Shown here: piece after piece, positions 7,299-15,576 of the stretch
How the letters are laid out: every line of letters begins with the position of its first letter
Numbering within the stretch: the stretch's first letter is position 1
Source of the DNA: Sphingobium sp.
Lineage (GTDB): Bacteria > Pseudomonadota > Alphaproteobacteria > Sphingomonadales > Sphingomonadaceae
DNA length: 64,000 bases
Reading direction: 5' to 3'
Assembly (NCBI GenBank): GCA_017745115.1
Contig: JAGIAA010000003.1
Coordinates: 110,114-174,113, forward strand
Program-made: the position numbers and the translations under genes
The notes under the pieces: generated by a model
Seen by the model: only the letters and a program-made list of their open reading frames with translations
What the model was told of the DNA's origin: nothing
The model's database searches: none

Positions 7299-9983
7299 AT
7301 GCGCATGCGCTCGCGCCTGTTTCCATTGTCTTTGCTGCTTCCGGCGTCCTTGCTGCTTGGCGTATGTGCGCCGGCGAGCGCGCAGGAGGATCATTCCAGG
7401 ATGAGCATGCCGGCCCAGGCACCGGCCGGGCCGATGAAGCAAGGGCGCTGGTCCGATCCCAAGTCCTGGCCCGATGGCAAGGTGCCGGGTGCGGGTGACG
7501 CCGTTACCATCGCGCGCGACCAGAGCGTCATCCTCGACGTCAGTCCGCCGGCGCTGCGCAGCCTCACCATCAACGGCAAGCTCAGCTTTGCGAACGATCG
7601 CGACATCAGCCTCACGACCGAGTGGATTTATGTCCCCGGCGGCGAGCTGGAGATCGGCAGCGAGGCCAAGCCCTATGCACGCAATGCCGTCATTACCCTG
7701 ACCGACGCTGTCCCCAACGAAGACATCAACACCATGGGCGACCGTGGCATCATGATGTTGGGCGGCACGTTGAGCCTTCACGGCGACCGCACCTCGAACA
7801 CGTGGACCAAGCTTGCAAAGACGGCAAAGGCCGGCAGCGCCACGATCAACGTCCTGAATGCGGCCGGCTGGCGCAAGGGCGATGTCATCGTCTTGGCCTC
7901 GACCGACTTCGATCCTCGTCAGGCCGAAGAGCGTACCGTCACCGCGGTCAGCGGCAACACGCTCACGCTCGACAAGCCTTTAGCCTACATGCACTTCGGC
8001 GAGATCACTTTCGGCGTGGACGAGCGCGGCGAGGTCGCCATGCTCAGCCGCAACATCAAGATCCAGGCTTCGGAGGATGCGGCGAAGAGCTATTTCGGTG
8101 GCCATGTCATGGCGATGGCCGGCTCCAAAATGTATGTCGAGGGCGTCGAGCTCAACCGCATGGGCCAGAACATGCATCTCGCCCGCTATCCGATCCATTG
8201 GCACGTGCTGGGCGAAGGCAAAGGACAGTATATCAAAAACGCCTCGATCCACGACACCTACAATCGCTGCGTGACGGTGCACGGCACCAATGACCTGCGC
8301 ATTGAGAACAATGTGACCTACAATATCGTCGGTCACTGCTTCTTCCTCGAAGATGGCATCGAGCACGGCAACCAGTTCGTGCACAACCTGGCCATCCAGG
8401 TGAAATGCCACCCGACTAAGCCCTGCGCGCCGACCAATCTCGCCGCAAATGGAGAGAATAGTTACACGTACGAGCAGCGTATGACCTTCAGGCTGGCCAG
8501 CTTTTCCGGCAAGGACACCCTGCTGCCTTCGGACAACACCGTGGCGGCTTATTGGATCACCAATCCGGACAATGTCTTCATCGACAACGTGGCAGCGGGT
8601 TCCGACGAGAATGGCTTCTGGTGGTCGCTGCCGGAACATCCGCAAGGCGCGTTCCTGGGCACGGACACAGCGAAGACCATCTGGCCGCGTCGCATGAAGC
8701 TCGCGGAATTCAGGGGTAACGTGGCCCACTCCAACTTCGACGGGTTCATGCTGGACCGGAACATCAATGCGGATAACACCTTCGGGTTGGCCGGCCCCTC
8801 GCACATGCCCAAGGAGAATCCGGCAGACAACAACAGCCCAAGCGTGGATTCGCTCCTTGAGGATCTCACCGCCTACAAGAACCGCAATGGCGGCGTCTGG
8901 GGTCGCGGCGAGCGGCACATCTACAGGAATCTGAAGACGGCGGACAATGCCATTGGCTTCACGCATTCATCCGGCTCGTTCGGCGCCGATACATTCACGT
9001 CACTGGTGGTTGATTCGCTGTTCGTGGGCGAAACCAAGAACATCGGCAACCCCGTCACTCCGGAAGAAAAGGCTTACGGCCGCAGTCTGCCGAAACGCCT
9101 GATTCCCGATTTCCCGATCCGCGGCTATGAGTATTACGATTACCGTGTTGATGTGGCGAACACGACATTCCAGAATTTCCAGGACAACAAACAGCGCGGA
9201 TCAGGAGCGCTGTCTTGGCTGTTGTTCACGAGTTCCGGGGTGACGACCGAAAACACCATCAAGGGTGCGAAATACGTCAATGCCAAGCCCGTGTATTTCC
9301 CGAAGATCGAGCCCAGGTTCGACAATGACAACAGGGGTGGTTCGGCCTACCGAACCCTGGCGATCCACGACCTGGATGGCTCGACGACCGGCATCCCCAA
9401 TTCCTATGTCCTGCTCAACGATGGCGAAAACGACAGCGTCGCCACGGACAATAGCTGCAAGATCCAACCGACATGGAACGCCTCTGTGTGCACGGGTGAT
9501 GTCGGGCGCCTGTATCTCCGCGGCGCTGCCCCTGCCGCGCCTCCCCGAGCCGGTGGTGCAGGCGCTGGTATAAACCCTGGCGCGGGTCCGGCGCAGCAGA
9601 TTGCGGCTGCTGCTGCATCGCCTGCGAGAGGTCCCGCCGAGCAGCCCGTCACTCTGGCTCGCAATGGCAAGGATTTCAAAATCACGGGCAACCAGAGCAC
9701 TGTGCGTGCCGGCACCGAGATTCAGGTGAAAACCGAAAGACGGGAAGTCTCCCTCAGCCTGAGTGAAATGAACAAAGACTCATGGGTACTGTTTGAACTG
9801 CCGGGTTTCGCCAACGCAGCCTCCGGGGTGAAGCAAGATAGCATGGATGCCTTGCGCAAGGCGAGCCAGACCTCATATTTCAGGGACAAGGACGCCCTCT
9901 GGGTCAAGCTGGTCGTCCCGCAGGATCCGGTCATGCCGATTCGTCCGACGGTTATGCAAGCCAGCATAAGTGTCAGCCGATAA
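7299..9983 (+). CDS. Exported G8-domain/beta-helix protein, CEMIP/TMEM2-like (copy 1)
   Basis: An 894-aa secreted protein. A signal peptide ends near residue 28 (ASAQ). A short His/Met segment (EDHSRMSM) leads into a G8-type domain (WSDPKSWPDGKVPGAGD, then NGKLSFANDRDISL), followed by a right-handed beta-helix. The core is strikingly like animal CEMIP/TMEM2: RCVTVHGTN (about 323), GHCFFLEDGIEHGN (about 345), TLLPSDNTV, AHSNFDGF, YKNRNGGVW, FPIRGYEYYD (about 604) and IHDLDGS (about 689). Known relatives bind or depolymerise hyaluronan, so a glycan-cleaving or glycan-binding exoprotein is likely. The ATG follows a GGAGGGG ribosome binding site. Activity cannot be proven from sequence. Confidence 0.85.
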   Translation: MRMRSRLFPLSLLLPASLLLGVCAPASAQEDHSRMSMPAQAPAGPMKQGRWSDPKSWPDGKVPGAGDAVTIARDQSVILDVSPPALRSLTINGKLSFANDRDISLTTEWIYVPGGELEIGSEAKPYARNAVITLTDAVPNEDINTMGDRGIMMLGGTLSLHGDRTSNTWTKLAKTAKAGSATINVLNAAGWRKGDVIVLASTDFDPRQAEERTVTAVSGNTLTLDKPLAYMHFGEITFGVDERGEVAMLSRNIKIQASEDAAKSYFGGHVMAMAGSKMYVEGVELNRMGQNMHLARYPIHWHVLGEGKGQYIKNASIHDTYNRCVTVHGTNDLRIENNVTYNIVGHCFFLEDGIEHGNQFVHNLAIQVKCHPTKPCAPTNLAANGENSYTYEQRMTFRLASFSGKDTLLPSDNTVAAYWITNPDNVFIDNVAAGSDENGFWWSLPEHPQGAFLGTDTAKTIWPRRMKLAEFRGNVAHSNFDGFMLDRNINADNTFGLAGPSHMPKENPADNNSPSVDSLLEDLTAYKNRNGGVWGRGERHIYRNLKTADNAIGFTHSSGSFGADTFTSLVVDSLFVGETKNIGNPVTPEEKAYGRSLPKRLIPDFPIRGYEYYDYRVDVANTTFQNFQDNKQRGSGALSWLLFTSSGVTTENTIKGAKYVNAKPVYFPKIEPRFDNDNRGGSAYRTLAIHDLDGSTTGIPNSYVLLNDGENDSVATDNSCKIQPTWNASVCTGDVGRLYLRGAAPAAPPRAGGAGAGINPGAGPAQQIAAAAASPARGPAEQPVTLARNGKDFKITGNQSTVRAGTEIQVKTERREVSLSLSEMNKDSWVLFELPGFANAASGVKQDSMDALRKASQTSYFRDKDALWVKLVVPQDPVMPIRPTVMQASISVSR

Positions 9984-10364
9984 GTAACGAAGCCAACGCC
10001 CACGCCCGCAACGCGACGGCGACCACCGGAGCCGGTGCTGCGCGGGTGCGAGGAGCCGCTTCCCGGCAAGCTTCAGGCCATGAGCAATTGCCATCTGGCC
10101 ACCGGCTGACCGGCGGGCCTTGTAGATCGCTCTGTCAATAAGAGGGCGTGCGAGGTTGAAGTGATTGGGGACGTGAGCACCTTAAGAGCGGCCATTTCCA
10201 TAATCTGAAGTGCTCGATGAAACCGGTCTTCTGTTCGGCCGCATGGGGACGACAACTTCTTTCGCCTTTTGCTGCCCGACCGCTTGGCAAATCGTCTCAG
10301 CCGTTGCAAAATCAATCGTCAGAAGATGCGGGACACAAAGTCTCGACGGAGGGGATCAAACGCC
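9984..10364. other. Spacer between CEMIP-like genes, with leader copy 2
   Basis: This 381-bp gap lies between the tandem genes. The second half (10217-10364) repeats the copy-1 leader: AAACCGGTCTTCTGTTC, CCGCTTGGCAAATCG, CCGTTGCA, GACGGAGGGGATCAA. The first half (9984-10200) has no counterpart upstream of copy 1 and no convincing gene. It could be debris from the duplication or an old insertion. Confidence 0.55.
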
Positions 10365-13085
10365 ATGCGCATGCCGTCGCGCCGATTTCTTGTTTCGTTG
10401 CTGATTCCTGTGGGCGTCATGCTGGGCGTAGCAGCTCAGGCGAACGCCCAAGACTCGCACGACCATATGAACATGTCCGCACCGGCGCCGGCCGTGACGG
10501 TGAAGCAGACGCGTTGGTCCGATCCCGCTTCCTGGCCGGCCGGCAAACTACCTAAAGCTGGCGATGCGGTCACGATCGGCCGGGACAAGAACATCCTTCT
10601 CGATGTCGCGCCGCCCGCGCTGCGCAGCCTCACCATCAACGGCAAGCTCAGCTTCGCCGACGATCGTGACCTTAGTCTGACCACCGAGTGGATCTACCTC
10701 GCCGGGGGGGAACTCGACATCGGTAGCGAGGCCAAGCCTTACACGCGCAAGGCGACCATCACGCTCACCGACACTGTCCCCAATGAAGACATCAATACCA
10801 TGGGCGACCGCGGCATCATGATGCTGGGCGGCACGTTGAGCCTTCACGGTGATCGCACTAACACCTGGACCAAGCTGGCGAAGACCGCCAAGGCGGGCAG
10901 CAGCACCATCGCTGTTCTCAATGCCGCGGGCTGGCGCAAGGGCGACGTGATCGTCCTGCCTTCGACCGACTTCAATCCCCGCCAGGCCGAAGAGCGTACC
11001 ATATCCGCGATCAGCGGCAACACGCTCACGCTCGACAAGCCGCTGCGGTACATGCACTTCGGCGAGATCACCTTCGGGGTCGACGAGCGCGGCGAAGTCG
11101 GGCTGCTCAGCCGCAACATCAAGATCCAGGCGTCCGACGATGCCGCCAAAACCTATTTCGGCGGCCACGTCATGGCCATGGCCGGGTCCAGAATGTTCAT
11201 CGACAGCGTTGAGCTGAATCGCATGGGCCAGCACATGCACCTGGCGCGCTATCCGATCCACTGGCACGTGCTGGGCGAGGGCAAAGGCCAATACATCAAG
11301 AATGCCTCGATCCACGACACGTACAACCGCTGCGTGACGGTGCACGGCACCAATGACCTGCGCATCGAGAACAACGTGACCTACAACACGGTCGGCCACT
11401 GCTTCTTCATGGAAGACGGCATCGAGCACGGCAACGCGTTCGTCAAAAACCTGGCCATCCAGACCAAATGTCATCCGACATTGGAATGCGTGCCTACCAA
11501 CCTCGCCGCCAACGGGGAGAAAGACCCCGAATATGCGGCCAAATATCCAGACCGTGCGGCCTTCACCAAAGCCAGCTTCCACAGCGGGAATACCCTGCTG
11601 CCTTCGGACAACACGGTGTCGTCCTTCTGGATCACCAACCCGGACAATAGCTACATAGACAATGTGGCGGCCGGTTCCGATGAGACCGGTTTCTGGCTGT
11701 CGCTACCGGAACACCCTCAAGGTGCGTTCAAGGATTCGGACGTCAGCAAGACCATCTGGCCGCGCCGTACGCCGCTGCGCGCATTCCGAGGCAATGTGGC
11801 CCATTCCAACTTCGACGGGTTCATGTTCGACCGGAACATCTACGAAGATAACACCTTCGGTCTGGCTACCATCCCCTTCCTCCCGTTGGCCAATCCTGCT
11901 GATCTCGATAGCCAAGTGGTCGAGACGCACTTCGAGAACCTGACCAGCTACAAGAACCGCAATGGCGGCCTCTGGAGCCGAGGCGACCTCCTCATATTCA
12001 GCAACGCGAAATTCGCCGACAATGCCATTGGCATGACGTCGTCCGCCGGCGACATCGGCAGCGAACGGTTTAAAGCACGACTGGTCGATGCGCTGATCGT
12101 GGGCGAAACCGCCAACACGGGCAATCCCACAACGCCGGAGGAAGTCGCATACGGCCGCAGCCTGCCCAAGACCCGTATCCCCGACTTCCCGATCCGCGGC
12201 TACGAATATTACGACTACCGCGATGACGTGGTGAACACGACATTCGTGAATTTCCAGGACAACGACCGGCGCAAGACGGGCGCGCTGTCCTTCCTGATGT
12301 TCACGAGCGCGGGCCTCAGTACCGGAAGCACCATCAGCGGCGCGAAATTCGTCAACGCCAAGCCGGTCTATTTCCCGAAGTACGATGCCCGGTTCGATAA
12401 TGATAACCGCGGCGGCAACGCATATCGGACCCTATCGATCCATGACCTGGATGGTTCGGTGACCGGCATCCCCGATTCCCACATCATGCTCAACGACGGC
12501 GAGAACGACAGCGTCGTCACCGACGCCAGCTGTGAAATCCATCCCACCTGGAACGCTTCTGTGTGCAGGGGTGATGTCGGACGCCTGAATCTCTCGGACG
12601 CTAGGGGAGAACTTCCCGCCACAGTCGATCTGGAATCCCGCACCGCCCGGTTCGCCTTGCTCTCCTCGCTCGGTCCAAACGCTCCGGACACGCCGCTTGC
12701 CAAGGCCCAGCGTGCCGCCCTGTTCTCGCGCCGTCCTCCGCAGGCGCCCATCGCGCTCGTTCGCAATGGAAAGGAATTCAAGATCAGCGGCGACCAGAGC
12801 ACCGTGCGTGCTGGCACCGAGATCAAGGTCAAAACCGAAAGACCGCAAGTCACTCTCAGCTTGGCCGAAATGGACAAGGGCTCATGGGTCATTTTCGAAC
12901 TGCCGGGTTTCACCAAGGCGGCTTCCGGAACGGAACAGCGCAGCATGGACGCATTGCGCAAGGCGAGCGAGACTTCCTATTTCAGGGAAGGGGATGCCCT
13001 CTGGGTCAAACTGGTGGCCGCCGCTCCGGTCAGGCCGGTCATTCGTCCAACGGATCTGCAAGCCAGTATAGCGGTCAGCAGATAA
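10365..13085 (+). CDS. Exported G8-domain/beta-helix protein, CEMIP/TMEM2-like (copy 2)
   Basis: A 906-aa paralogue of the preceding gene. The start at 10365 (MRMPSRRF) is chosen over an upstream in-frame ATG because GGAGGGG lies 10 bp before it and a clean signal peptide follows (cleavage near ANAQ). The mature N-terminus is again His/Met-rich (DSHDHMNM). The G8 domain, beta-helix motifs (RCVTVHGTN, GHCFFMEDGIEHGN, SYKNRNGG, FPIRGYEYYD, IHDLDGS) and C-terminal domain (STVRAGTEIKVKTE) match copy 1 closely. The linker before the C-terminal domain (roughly residues 745-800) is unrelated to the glycine/alanine-rich linker of copy 1. It probably acts on the same or a related extracellular glycan. 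Confidence 0.85.
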   Translation: MRMPSRRFLVSLLIPVGVMLGVAAQANAQDSHDHMNMSAPAPAVTVKQTRWSDPASWPAGKLPKAGDAVTIGRDKNILLDVAPPALRSLTINGKLSFADDRDLSLTTEWIYLAGGELDIGSEAKPYTRKATITLTDTVPNEDINTMGDRGIMMLGGTLSLHGDRTNTWTKLAKTAKAGSSTIAVLNAAGWRKGDVIVLPSTDFNPRQAEERTISAISGNTLTLDKPLRYMHFGEITFGVDERGEVGLLSRNIKIQASDDAAKTYFGGHVMAMAGSRMFIDSVELNRMGQHMHLARYPIHWHVLGEGKGQYIKNASIHDTYNRCVTVHGTNDLRIENNVTYNTVGHCFFMEDGIEHGNAFVKNLAIQTKCHPTLECVPTNLAANGEKDPEYAAKYPDRAAFTKASFHSGNTLLPSDNTVSSFWITNPDNSYIDNVAAGSDETGFWLSLPEHPQGAFKDSDVSKTIWPRRTPLRAFRGNVAHSNFDGFMFDRNIYEDNTFGLATIPFLPLANPADLDSQVVETHFENLTSYKNRNGGLWSRGDLLIFSNAKFADNAIGMTSSAGDIGSERFKARLVDALIVGETANTGNPTTPEEVAYGRSLPKTRIPDFPIRGYEYYDYRDDVVNTTFVNFQDNDRRKTGALSFLMFTSAGLSTGSTISGAKFVNAKPVYFPKYDARFDNDNRGGNAYRTLSIHDLDGSVTGIPDSHIMLNDGENDSVVTDASCEIHPTWNASVCRGDVGRLNLSDARGELPATVDLESRTARFALLSSLGPNAPDTPLAKAQRAALFSRRPPQAPIALVRNGKEFKISGDQSTVRAGTEIKVKTERPQVTLSLAEMDKGSWVIFELPGFTKAASGTEQRSMDALRKASETSYFREGDALWVKLVAAAPVRPVIRPTDLQASIAVSR

Positions 13086-13168
13086 GGGCCGAAACCAACC
13101 GCCAATGCGGCGTTTTCAGGCATTTTTTCTGTGTGCGCTCATCGACTTTGTCGACAAGGTCAAAAGAC

Positions 13169-13244
<76 letters not shown>

Positions 13245-13311
13245 GCGCCAGCGGGGCCGCGTACGGCGTATGGCGCCATATCGGCGCTCGCCTCGGTGGG
13301 TCAAGCGCTGA

Positions 13312-14394
13312 TCAGGCCGGCGGCAGAAGACCACCGGTCCGGCGTACCGCCGCCGACCACGCCATCACTGCGTCCGCGGCGCTGTCGGTCAGTGCGATGA
13401 AGACGCGCCTCCCGTCCGCCGGGTCGTCAATGCGCGAGAAGACGCCGCGATCGGTCAGCTGGCGAATCCAGCGCAGAGCCGTCGTCGGCGGCACGGCAGC
13501 AGCGATGCAGAGGCTCGAGACGGAGACGCGCTGCCCTGCCAGACGTGCCGCCATAAGGTCGAGGATCATGTCCCATGCCGGGTCCGCGAACAGGTCTGCG
13601 GGGAGGAATTGCTCACGGAGCCGGCGTGCCCGTAGCAGCGCCTTGATCTCGCCCTGCGTCAACAACGCATTGGCGGAGCAAGTATCGCTCCGGGGCGGCA
13701 GCTGTTCTGCTGTTTGATCGGCCGATGTCATCCCCATGCCATAGGGGGCGGGCGGCTCGGCAGCCGGCATGGCATGCCCATGGGCTTCGCCGGGCTGCGC
13801 CAGACGTTCCACCATCGTCGCCAAACGGCGAACTTCCTCGCTTAATTGCTCGATGCGGCCAATCTCGCTTTCTCGTCCGCTGTCGTGCAGCTGCGGATCG
13901 CAACGCCGCCTCTCTGCCTGCAGCGCTGCCTTAAGCAGGAGGTTGGCAACATCGTTGCTGCTCGGCTCGCACAGGAACTCGCTGGCCGGGCCGTCGAACT
14001 GGCTCAGGGCACAATCCAGTCCGGCCAAGTCTGCAATGACGGCAATGTGCGCGTCCGGAAGGCCATGTCTCATGGCCAGGGCACGCGCATTTTCCGGGTC
14101 AAGATGGGCATCGCGAAGGTCGACGACGATGAGATCGACTGCGATGGTGACTGCGAGCCGCTGCGCAGCATGGCACGGTTCGATCATACCGAGGCTGCGA
14201 AAGCCGGCGCGCACCGCCCAGCCGTTCAATTCCGAGGCACGCGCCTCCGACGCGACGACGAGCAGCGTCGGGCGGTCATCGCGTTCAATGACAGGCAGCG
14301 GATTTTCCACCGCTTCCCTGATGGGAGTCAGCGTGAGCCCCGGGTCCCAGTCCGTGTCCTGCCTGCCGCTCGCTATCCCGCCGGTCAATGTCAT
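13312..14394 (-). CDS. Pseudo-receiver / winged-helix (MarR-like) regulator
   Basis: A 360-aa two-domain protein. Residues about 40-155 resemble a response-regulator receiver (TLLVVAS, then VDLIVVDLRDA). The N-terminal acidic pair is missing and the usual FLxKP lysine motif is replaced by EFLCEP, so phosphorylation is doubtful. A linker follows with a short coiled coil (SEIGRIEQLSEEVRRLATM). The C-terminus is a MarR-type winged helix (VSVSSLCIAAAVPPTTALRW, then RIDDPADGRRVFIALT). The IS1595-family element is inserted only 36 bp (to its target duplication) upstream of the ATG and has separated this gene from its original upstream DNA. Its target genes are unknown. Confidence 0.75.
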   Translation of the reverse strand: MTLTGGIASGRQDTDWDPGLTLTPIREAVENPLPVIERDDRPTLLVVASEARASELNGWAVRAGFRSLGMIEPCHAAQRLAVTIAVDLIVVDLRDAHLDPENARALAMRHGLPDAHIAVIADLAGLDCALSQFDGPASEFLCEPSSNDVANLLLKAALQAERRRCDPQLHDSGRESEIGRIEQLSEEVRRLATMVERLAQPGEAHGHAMPAAEPPAPYGMGMTSADQTAEQLPPRSDTCSANALLTQGEIKALLRARRLREQFLPADLFADPAWDMILDLMAARLAGQRVSVSSLCIAAAVPPTTALRWIRQLTDRGVFSRIDDPADGRRVFIALTDSAADAVMAWSAAVRRTGGLLPPA

Positions 14395-14429
14395 GATTCT
14401 GGCCCCTTCGTACTTCCTTTGTTCTCAAT

Positions 14430-14437
14430 ATGCGCGA
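14430..14437. repeat. 8-bp target-site duplication (left)
   Basis: ATGCGCGA directly flanks the left end of the insertion element and is repeated exactly at 17212-17219. An 8-bp duplication is the expected length for IS1595-family transposition. Confidence 0.95.
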
Positions 14438-14463
14438 GGCGTTATTATACTTGACGTACCCAA
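14438..14463 (+). repeat. Left terminal inverted repeat
   Basis: It begins GGCGTTATTATACTTGACG and ends ACCCAA. It pairs with 17186-17211, differing at 2 of 26 positions. It contains TTGACG, the -35 box of the transposase promoter. Read outward on the minus strand it contains a perfect TATAAT. Confidence 0.95.
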
Positions 14464-14479
14464 CGGGATGATCTAGACA
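14451..14479 (+). promoter_or_regulatory. Transposase promoter overlapping the left repeat
   Basis: TTGACG (14451-14456) and TAGACA (14474-14479) are spaced by exactly 17 bp. They are followed by the AAGGAG ribosome binding site at 14487-14492 and the ATG at 14501. This fits a sigma-70 type promoter with its -35 box inside the terminal repeat. Confidence 0.6.
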
Positions 14480-14500
14480 GAATCCCAAGGAGTTACGCCA

Positions 14501-15415
14501 ATGTCTGCCCTTTCTGCCCCGCACTTCCACAACGAAGAAGCCGCCTACGCTTATGTCGAGGCTCGCATCTGGCCGAATGGCCCGATCTGCCCGCATTGTG
14601 GCGGCGTGGAGCGTATCGGCAAGCTGGCTGGCAAAAGCACCCGCGTTGGCGCTTACAAGTGCTACCAGTGCCGCAAGCCCTTCACCGTGAAGATCGGCAC
14701 CATCTTCGAGAGCAGCCATGTTGCAATGCATCTGTGGCTTCAGGCCATGTACCTGATCGCGGGCAGCAAGAAGGGCATTTCGAGCAATCAGCTTCACCGC
14801 ATCCTTGGCGTCACCCTCAAGACCGCTTGGTTCATGTCGCACCGCATCCGTGAGGCCATGCGTGACGACGCTGGCCCGCTTGGTGGTCTTGGCTCGATTG
14901 TCGAAGCGGATGAGACTTTCATCGGTCGCGAGCCCGGCAAGGAAGTTGCCGCCGCCTATCACCACAAGATGAAGGTGGTTTCGCTGGTCGAGCGTGGCAC
15001 TGGCCGCGCCAAGTCGTTCGTGGTCGATGCGGTGAGCGCCGATGTGGTCGCTCCTATCGTCTTCGAGAACGTATATCAGGAAACCCGCCTGATGACCGAT
15101 GAGCATGTCATCTATCGCTTCATCGGTCGCCACTACCGCGACCACCAGCATGTTGCTCACAGCGCTGGCGAGTACGTCCGTGGCAAGGTCCACACCAACA
15201 CCATCGAGGGCTACTTCTCGATCTTCAAGCGCGGCATGAAGGGCGTCTACCAGTTCTGCGCCAAGAAGCATCTGCACCGCTATCTGGCCGAGTTCGATTT
15301 CCGCTATTCGAACCGCATCGCCCTTGGGTACAATGACAGCGACCGGGCAGACATTCTGCTCCGTGGTATCGTGGGCAAGCGGCTCACCTATCAACAAACT
15401 GGTGCACGGGTCTGA
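14501..15415 (+). CDS. IS1595-family transposase
   Basis: A 304-aa transposase that catalyses movement of the surrounding element. The N-terminal zinc ribbon has CPHCGG (about residue 28) and a second pair in YKCYQC. The helical IS1595 region follows (FESSHVAMHLWLQAMYLIA, then GISSNQLHRILGVTLKTAW). The catalytic core shows EADETFIG for the first acidic residue and the C-terminal NTIEGYFSIFKRGMKG block characteristic of the family. Full length with no frameshift, so it is probably active. The stop codon overlaps the ATG of the next small ORF (TGATG). Confidence 0.95.
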   Translation: MSALSAPHFHNEEAAYAYVEARIWPNGPICPHCGGVERIGKLAGKSTRVGAYKCYQCRKPFTVKIGTIFESSHVAMHLWLQAMYLIAGSKKGISSNQLHRILGVTLKTAWFMSHRIREAMRDDAGPLGGLGSIVEADETFIGREPGKEVAAAYHHKMKVVSLVERGTGRAKSFVVDAVSADVVAPIVFENVYQETRLMTDEHVIYRFIGRHYRDHQHVAHSAGEYVRGKVHTNTIEGYFSIFKRGMKGVYQFCAKKHLHRYLAEFDFRYSNRIALGYNDSDRADILLRGIVGKRLTYQQTGARV

Positions 15416-15576
15416 TGCCAAAGTCGAAAAAGAAGGACAGTCCGAAACAGCAGCGGGAGCGGTTCGAAAAGGCCGTCGAAGAGCTGTCGAGCGCTGGCGA
15501 ACTCGACCCCATAGAGGCGGCCGCGGCACTCGACGATATGGTGAAAAGGACGAAGGGCAAAGTTTCAAGCGACTAG
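15415..15576 (+). CDS. Small basic/acidic ORF coupled to transposase
   Basis: A 53-codon ORF starting within the transposase stop (TGATG at 15413-15417), which suggests translational coupling. The N-terminus is lysine-rich (MPKSKKKDSPKQQ), followed by a predicted helix (RERFEKAVEELSSAGE) and an acidic/alanine helix (DPIEAAAALDDMVKRTK). It is too short for confident family assignment. Small SPKEQ..RF-type proteins occur beside some transposase genes, so an accessory role is plausible. Its last 12 bp overlap, convergently, the end of the DUF262-HNH gene. Confidence 0.65.
   Translation: MPKSKKKDSPKQQRERFEKAVEELSSAGELDPIEAAAALDDMVKRTKGKVSSD

Noticed and set aside
9873..10315. Minus-strand frames between the CEMIP-like genes, considered as transposase remnants
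   Set aside because: No recognisable transposase motif, inverted repeat or target duplication could be found.
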